A DNA stretch of 64,000 bases from JBDTSW01 sp963807385. GTDB taxonomy: Bacteria; Actinomycetota; Thermoleophilia; Solirubrobacterales; 70-9. The stretch spans positions 372,001 through 436,000 of the forward strand of contig CAWEBQ010000002.1 of assembly GCA_963807385.1 (NCBI GenBank), in the 5' to 3' direction. The position numbers were made by a program, and so were the translations under genes. Shown here piece by piece: positions 59,451 through 64,000 of this stretch. The notes beneath the pieces were generated by a model. The model did no database searches. It was given only the letters and a program-made list of their open reading frames with translations, and was not told where the DNA came from. How positions within the stretch are numbered: the stretch's first letter is position 1; every line of letters starts with the position of its first letter.

Positions 59451-60428
59451 GTGGTGAAACGCGACTCAGCACGCGTGAGCGCGGTGATCCTTGCGTTCAA
59501 CCGGGCCGAAGCCGTCGAGGTGGTCCTCGACAGGCTCCGCAACCTCCCGCTGCACGAGGTCATCCTCGTTGACTCGGGGACGGACGGCACCGGGGAGCTC
59601 GCCGAAGCACGGGGCGGCGTCCGCGTCGTGCGGACCGGAAACATCGGGATCTCCGCCCGTAATGTCGCCGCTAGCCAGGCTGAGGGCGACCTCCTGCTGA
59701 TGCTCGACGACGACTCCTATCCGCTGCCGGGGGCAATCGAGATCATGCGGGAGACGTTCGCCCGTCAACCGACGCTGGGCGCCCTCGGCGGGTTCGTCCG
59801 CGACGTCGCGACGGACGGGTCAGTCGTAGCGACGGACGGGCTGGGGAGCTTCGACTGGTTTCAGCGGGCCGGGCGGGCGGGCGCCCCCGCGGAGGGGTTG
59901 CCGGCCTTCTTCTTCCCCGAGGGTGCGTGCATGTTCCGTCGAGAGGCTTTCGAGGAGGCCGGCGGATGGTTCGAGCCCTACTTCCTCACGATGACCGAGC
60001 TCGACTTGGCCACGCGCATGATCGGCGCCGGCTGGGACGTCCGCTACCAGCCGCAGGCGCGCTTCGACCACATGAAGGCCGAGGGCGGGTTGCGCGGGGC
60101 CGCCAGGACGCTCCGCTTTCGAGTCCGCAACCAGATCTGGTACTTCGCGTTGCGGTTTCCCCCCGCGATGGCGCTGCGCCGGATCGTCGCCTACCTCGCG
60201 TTCGACCTGATCGAGGCCGCGAACCGTGGGATCATCCGGGACGCTTGGACGGCCGGCATCCGCCAGGCCTGGAGCGAGCGCCGGCTGGTCAGCGGCATGC
60301 GTCGAGCGCTGCCACGCGCGACCCTGCGCAGAGCGGAGCTCAACCGGGGGCGGCTCCACCTGAGGCTGCTGGCCGGCCAGCTCCGCAGGCGGGTGGCCCC
60401 CCGGGCGGAGCGCTCGTCGCGGGCGTGA
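59451..60428 (+). CDS. Glycosyltransferase family 2
   Basis: 325 residues from GTG 59451 (GTG 59454 and 59475 are alternatives). GT-A fold: VSAVILAFNRAEAVEVVLDR, VILVDSGTDGTGELAEA, LLLMLDDDSYPLPGAI with the DDD metal motif, FFFPEGACMFRREAFEEAGG and FLTMTELDLATRMIGAGWDV. The C-terminal 90 residues are helical and basic (YFALRFPPAMALRRIVAYLA), perhaps membrane-associated. It adds a sugar from an NDP-sugar donor. First gene of the rightward operon. Confidence 0.9.
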   Translation: MVKRDSARVSAVILAFNRAEAVEVVLDRLRNLPLHEVILVDSGTDGTGELAEARGGVRVVRTGNIGISARNVAASQAEGDLLLMLDDDSYPLPGAIEIMRETFARQPTLGALGGFVRDVATDGSVVATDGLGSFDWFQRAGRAGAPAEGLPAFFFPEGACMFRREAFEEAGGWFEPYFLTMTELDLATRMIGAGWDVRYQPQARFDHMKAEGGLRGAARTLRFRVRNQIWYFALRFPPAMALRRIVAYLAFDLIEAANRGIIRDAWTAGIRQAWSERRLVSGMRRALPRATLRRAELNRGRLHLRLLAGQLRRRVAPRAERSSRA

Positions 60429-61159
60429 ATCCCCGGGCCGCCGACCGGGCCCTGGCCCGCATCCACCCGCCGGTGGTCCTCGCCTACCACGGAGTGGGCG
60501 ACGTTGCCCGGGCCGACGACTCGCACCTCCGGACCCACCCGGACGAGGTGCGCTCGCACATTCGGATGCTCAAGCGGCGCGGGTACAGGTTCAGCACGGC
60601 CGAGGAGCTGCTCGCCTGGGGTGATGGCGGCCCGCCGGGCCGCGTCGCGACGCTCACCTTCGACGACGGGTGGCGGGATGGTCTGGACCGGGTGGCGCCG
60701 ATACTGGCGGACCTCGGCGTGAGGGCGACGTTCTACGTAAACCCCGGCCGCTGGGGAGGCCAGCACCCGGATGTGGCCGGTGGGTCCGGTCGCCTGCTCG
60801 ACGAGCCCGAAGCGGCGGAGTTGCACCGGCTGGGCATGGAGCTTGGCTCACACTCGCTGACCCACCCGGACCTGCGGGCGCTGGACGACGACGCGCTGCG
60901 GCACGAAATTCAGGCGTCCAAGGCGGCGATCGAGGCCGTGACTGGGCGGGCGTGCCTCACATTCGCCTACCCGTTCGGCCTGTTCGACGCCCGCGTGGCG
61001 CGCGTGGTCGCCGCAGCTGGGCACGAGCTGGCCTTCGGCTGGCGCCGAGGCCCCTGGGAGCGGTTCGCGGCGCCCCGGATCCCTGCGCCCACGCGGCGCG
61101 GGGGGTGGGCCCTGCGCTTGAAGATGAGGGGTGTGCGGAAGCCCGGACGGCCGGGCTGA
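60425..61159 (+). CDS. Polysaccharide deacetylase (NodB/CE4)
   Basis: 244 residues from GTG 60425 (GTGA overlap with the GT2). PPVVLAYHGVGDVARADD opens the fold, LTFDDGW (D80, D81) gives the catalytic base and metal Asp, LGSHSLTHPDLR the two metal His, TFAYPFGLFDARVARVVAAA the last blocks. No signal peptide is seen, so it may act on the cytoplasmic side on lipid-linked sugars, or be exported in another way. It would remove acetyl groups from the glycan. Confidence 0.9.
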   Translation: MNPRAADRALARIHPPVVLAYHGVGDVARADDSHLRTHPDEVRSHIRMLKRRGYRFSTAEELLAWGDGGPPGRVATLTFDDGWRDGLDRVAPILADLGVRATFYVNPGRWGGQHPDVAGGSGRLLDEPEAAELHRLGMELGSHSLTHPDLRALDDDALRHEIQASKAAIEAVTGRACLTFAYPFGLFDARVARVVAAAGHELAFGWRRGPWERFAAPRIPAPTRRGGWALRLKMRGVRKPGRPG

Positions 61160-62601
61160 TGAGCACCGCCCGGCGGGTAGCGCGAAACACGGGGGTGCAG
61201 TTCGTCGGCGAGGCCGTGAGCAAGGTTGCCTCGGTCGGGTTCTACGTGGTCATGGCGCGCCTCCTGGGCACCGCCGAGTTCGGGGAGTTCAGCTTCGCGC
61301 TCTCCCTGGTCGTGCTGACGACCGTCTTCGCCGGCTTCGGCCTCGATGCGATCCTGACGACGGAGACGGCCCGTGAGCACCGGCGGCTGGGCGAGCTGTT
61401 CTGGAACGCGATCGCGATCAAGGCCGCGTTCGGGGTCGTGGGGATCGCGATCGCCCTGCTGGTCGCGCTCCTCGGCGGCTACCGGATCGAGGTGGACCTC
61501 GCGGTGGCCGTGCTCGGCGTTGCAGCGGTCGTCGAGCTCATCACGAAGACCGTGAGCGCAACGTTTCAGGCCCACGAGGACATGAGGCCGGTGGCCACCA
61601 GCCTCGCCATTCAGCGGATCGCCACCGCCGTGATCGGGATCACGGCGATGGCGCTGGGCGGGCAGCTGCTGGTGGTCGCCGCGGCGTACCTGGCGGGGGC
61701 GCTGATCGCGTTGGCCTACGCTGCAAGAGCCCTGCTGCGCGCCCGCCTGCACCCTCCGGTGTGGTTCTCCACCGAAGGAGCGAGAGGCATGATCGGCCGG
61801 TCGCTGCCGATCGGAATCGCGACGATCCTCGGCGCGATCCTGTTCCGGGTCGATGCGACGATGCTCTCGCTGATCAAGGGCAACGACGCCGTCGGCATCT
61901 ACAGCTCGGCGTATCGGCTGCTGGAGAGCACCCTGTTCATCAGCTACGCCTTCGTCGCTGCGGCGGTTCCGACGCTGTCACGCCTGACTCGCTACAGCGT
62001 CCCGCCGGTATCCGAGGCCTTCGCCCTGGCGACCAAGGCTATCTGTGCGGCCCTGTTGCCGATCGGGGTCGGCTTCGTGTTCTACGCGGAACCGGTGATC
62101 GAGTTGCTGTACGGAAGCGAGTACGCCGAGGCGGTCTCGGTGATGCGCCTGCTCGGGGGCGCGGCCGCGCTGTACGGCTTGACCTATCTCAGTAGCTACG
62201 TACTGGTCGCGCAGGGCCGGGCAAAGATCATTCCCTGGGTGACCGGGGTGGTCATGGCCGAGAACATTCTGCTCAACCTGATCCTGATCCCGCGTCACGC
62301 CTACGATGGAGCCGCGGCGGCCACCTCGGTCTCCGAGGCCACCTTCGCTGCGCTGATGCTGGGGTTCGCGGTGGCCGCAGCGGGTCGCTTCGGCGTCGGG
62401 CGCGCGGTCGCCGGCCCGGCGGCGGGGTGCGGCGCGATCGGACTCGTCGTCTGGGTCGGCGGCGCCACATGGATCACGCTCCCGATCGCGATTTTGGCCT
62501 ACATCGGAACGCTCGCCGCGGTCGAGGCCCGCTTCCATCCGGCCGACCTCCACCGGGTCCGCAACCTGGTCCGCCGTGAGCCCGCCGAAAGCCCCGGATG
62601 A
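61159..62601 (+). CDS. Oligosaccharide flippase (Wzx-like)
   Basis: 480 residues from ATG 61159 (TGATG overlap with the deacetylase). Starts VARNTGVQFVGEAVSKVASV, then GTAEFGEFSFALSLVVLTTV and ILGAILFRVDATMLSLIKGN, LYGSEYAEAVSVMRLLGGAA, YLSSYVLVAQGRAKIIPWVT. About 13-14 helices, MOP superfamily. It is the second flippase in the locus; the two differ clearly in sequence, which suggests two different glycan substrates. Confidence 0.88.
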   Translation: MSTARRVARNTGVQFVGEAVSKVASVGFYVVMARLLGTAEFGEFSFALSLVVLTTVFAGFGLDAILTTETAREHRRLGELFWNAIAIKAAFGVVGIAIALLVALLGGYRIEVDLAVAVLGVAAVVELITKTVSATFQAHEDMRPVATSLAIQRIATAVIGITAMALGGQLLVVAAAYLAGALIALAYAARALLRARLHPPVWFSTEGARGMIGRSLPIGIATILGAILFRVDATMLSLIKGNDAVGIYSSAYRLLESTLFISYAFVAAAVPTLSRLTRYSVPPVSEAFALATKAICAALLPIGVGFVFYAEPVIELLYGSEYAEAVSVMRLLGGAAALYGLTYLSSYVLVAQGRAKIIPWVTGVVMAENILLNLILIPRHAYDGAAAATSVSEATFAALMLGFAVAAAGRFGVGRAVAGPAAGCGAIGLVVWVGGATWITLPIAILAYIGTLAAVEARFHPADLHRVRNLVRREPAESPG

Positions 62602-63455
62602 GCGCGGACCCGGGATCGTTCGAGCTGGGCGCCCCCGCGGGGCTCGCCGCCGCGATGCGCCTGAGGGATGCCACGATCGAGTCCGCGTGGCGGGAGGCGG
62701 ACCGGGCCTACGCGCAGGCGAGCGCCCCGGAGGGGCCGCTGTTCGCCCGCTACAGCGATGATCCCGGCGACGGTCCGCGCCTCGAGCACGAGGCGGCGGT
62801 CCGAGCGCTGGTGGGCACGACCGGTGCCCTGCGAGCCCCGCCGGTGCTGGCCCGGGGCCCGGGCTGGCTCCTGGAGCGGGGGATCCGAATCGAGCCGCTC
62901 TCGGGCAGAGCCGCGATCGCCGCCGCCATCGCCGCGTCGGCAGAGCTGATGGACGTCGAGCTTCCCGTCGCCCCGGGGGCGGCGGGACCGGGGCGGAGGC
63001 TGGCCGGGGCGGCGCGGATGATCCGGTCGTCCGCTGGGGCGCTGCGGATGTCCGATCTGGCGGCGGCGCGTCGGGAGCTGGCGGTCACGACGCTACCCGA
63101 GGTCAGCTGCCATCGGGACTTTCACCCTCAGAACGTCCTTATCAGCGACGGGGCCGCATGGGTAATCGACTGGGAACGCTGCGGCCGCGGGCCGGCCGGG
63201 CTGGACCTGCTGCAGCTGTGGGCCGGCCTCGAGCGCGAGGACGACCGCACGGTGCTGTTCGAGGGCATCGTCGACCTGCTCGGAACGGACCGCAGGCGAG
63301 AGCTGGTCAGGCTCCGCTTCGGCGTCGCGGTCGCGACCGCGGTCGGCATGTTGGCCGCACGCGAGGCGTTCGATCGCGACGCCGCGGCGATCGCTCGCCT
63401 GCTTCGCCTGGTGCCCGAGCTTCGGCGCCAGGCGAAGGCCGCCCGCCGGGCCTGA
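62598..63455 (+). CDS. APH-fold phosphotransferase (kinase) in the glycan operon
   Basis: 285 residues from ATG 62598 (ATGA overlap with the flippase). The N-lobe is short; VSCHRDFHPQNVLI (about residues 170-183) is the catalytic loop of aminoglycoside-phosphotransferase-like kinases and AWVIDWERCGRGPAGLDLLQ the metal-binding DFG-equivalent. An aminoglycoside resistance role is unlikely in this setting. It may phosphorylate a sugar, choline or another glycan component. The exact substrate is unknown. Confidence 0.82.
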   Translation: MSADPGSFELGAPAGLAAAMRLRDATIESAWREADRAYAQASAPEGPLFARYSDDPGDGPRLEHEAAVRALVGTTGALRAPPVLARGPGWLLERGIRIEPLSGRAAIAAAIAASAELMDVELPVAPGAAGPGRRLAGAARMIRSSAGALRMSDLAAARRELAVTTLPEVSCHRDFHPQNVLISDGAAWVIDWERCGRGPAGLDLLQLWAGLEREDDRTVLFEGIVDLLGTDRRRELVRLRFGVAVATAVGMLAAREAFDRDAAAIARLLRLVPELRRQAKAARRA

Positions 63456-63458
63456 GCG

Positions 63459-64000
63459 TCAGGGGCCGGCCGCCGCCTCGCGCTCGGGCGGGCGGGGCTG
63501 CGCGCGGCCCCGCGCCGCGTCCAGCAGCCCCAACCCCGCACCGACCAGGTTCGCGAGGTCCTTCAGCACGACGACCGGCGGCACCAGCCATACATAGCGC
63601 GGCCAGATCTCCGGCGTCCGGAACGCCCTTGCCAGCGGCAACGCCAGGTACACGGCGAGGCCGACGAGGGCGAGCAGAAGGCCTGGGATGCCCAGCAGCG
63701 TCACCGCCGCGATCCCCAGGGCCAGGCCCCCCGTTCGGATGGCGTGGGCCCGTCTGGGTGGCGTGCGGATATCGCCGCGGGCGTAGCTGGCGTAGGTGCG
63801 GGCCGTCGTCCACCACCCGGGGCGCGGCCGCCAACGCACGACCGCGCTGGGTACCAACGCCGCTCGGGCCCCCGCATCGTGTGCGGCAAGGCTAAAGGCG
63901 ACGTCCTCCCCCGCATAGAGCCCCTCGGGGAAGCCGCCGGCCCGCTCCCATGTCCGCTTCGTGAAGGCCATCGAGCGGCCGGTGGCCCCCTGGCTGGTGA
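63459..64000 (-). CDS. Glycosyltransferase family 2, N-terminus beyond the window
   Basis: The frame is open to the window edge (TSQGATGRSMAFTKRTWERA precedes GGFPEGLYAGEDVAFSLAAH), so the start lies past 64000. The Glu-Asp of AGEDVAFS is the family's acceptor-activating motif. The C-half has two membrane helices (GLALGIAAVTLLGIPGLLLA, ALVGLAVYLALPLA) and ends EPEREAAAGP-like. Membrane-anchored GT2 enzymes of this type build exopolysaccharide. Its stop is 3 bp from the kinase stop, convergent. Confidence 0.85.
   Translation of the reverse strand, partial: TSQGATGRSMAFTKRTWERAGGFPEGLYAGEDVAFSLAAHDAGARAALVPSAVVRWRPRPGWWTTARTYASYARGDIRTPPRRAHAIRTGGLALGIAAVTLLGIPGLLLALVGLAVYLALPLARAFRTPEIWPRYVWLVPPVVVLKDLANLVGAGLGLLDAARGRAQPRPPEREAAAGP

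Noticed and set aside
1..64000. CRISPR arrays, complete insertion sequences, restriction-modification or toxin-antitoxin systems
   Set aside because: No regularly spaced repeats, no transposase and no complete defence modules were found by eye.

Overview
The window is GC-rich DNA from one actinobacterial chromosome. The likely source is class Thermoleophilia (Solirubrobacterales-like). This is an inference from the GC-rich codon usage, the SV-x-x-K-x-I repeat membrane protein, the class E sortase, the Thr-rich membrane-anchored tails, and the TANNNT -10 boxes placed just before start codons. No 16S rRNA gene is present to confirm it.

Layout. (1) 0-9 kb is accessory and decayed. It holds a secreted beta-helix protein cut by the window edge, a phage scar (terminase C-terminus plus HNH endonuclease), a LuxR-type regulator, a strong-SD small protein, a duplicated and broken small gene, a flavoprotein, an alpha/beta hydrolase divergent from tRNA-Cys, and two decayed SnoaL-like genes, one of which seems to carry an internal micro-inversion. 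(2) 9-20.5 kb is a mixed metabolic stretch: a TauE-like exporter, SDR and flavin monooxygenase operon divergent from a covalent-flavin oxidase across a promoter with an overlapping palindrome, then a DHFR-like protein, lipoproteins, an SDR/DUF2252 divergent pair, an acyl-CoA dehydrogenase, a cupin and an NfeD-like protein. (3) 20.5-28.7 kb has tRNA-Val, a polytopic membrane protein, a GH26-like hydrolase, and thrS-infC-[DegT aminotransferase]-rpmI-rplT ending in an intrinsic terminator. (4) 28.7-37.7 kb is one tightly packed run: TrmH/SpoU methyltransferase, pheS, pheT, argC, argJ, argB, argD and a Thr-rich membrane protein, most pairs overlapping by a few bases. (5) 37.7-46.5 kb carries surface and sugar genes: a frameshifted secreted protein, a PQQ-type sugar dehydrogenase, a nucleotide-sugar epimerase, a sugar nucleotidyltransferase and a DUF4091 protein. 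The DUF4091 protein shares an N-terminal module with the frameshifted gene. (6) 46.8-50.2 kb has argG with a tiny downstream membrane protein, a class E sortase and two coiled-coil genes. (7) 50.3-64 kb is an exopolysaccharide locus: a Wzz/BY-kinase, a Wzy-like ligase/polymerase, a leftward set of three GT4 enzymes, a flippase and a fourth GT4, and a rightward set of GT2, polysaccharide deacetylase, a second flippase and an APH-fold kinase. A leftward GT2 is cut by the window end.

How it works together. The translation and arginine genes form a housekeeping core: two aminoacyl-tRNA synthetases, IF3, L35, L20, and ornithine synthesis with argG nearby. The last 14 kb, with the nucleotide-sugar genes at 42-44 kb, can account for making, flipping, polymerising and regulating a surface glycan. 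No initiating phosphoglycosyltransferase is visible, so part of the locus probably lies to the right. I found no CRISPR array, no complete insertion sequence, no integrase and no defence system. The most unusual items are the inverted segment in the SnoaL-like pseudogene, the many apparent leaderless promoters, the shared secreted module, and the DegT enzyme splitting infC from rpmI.
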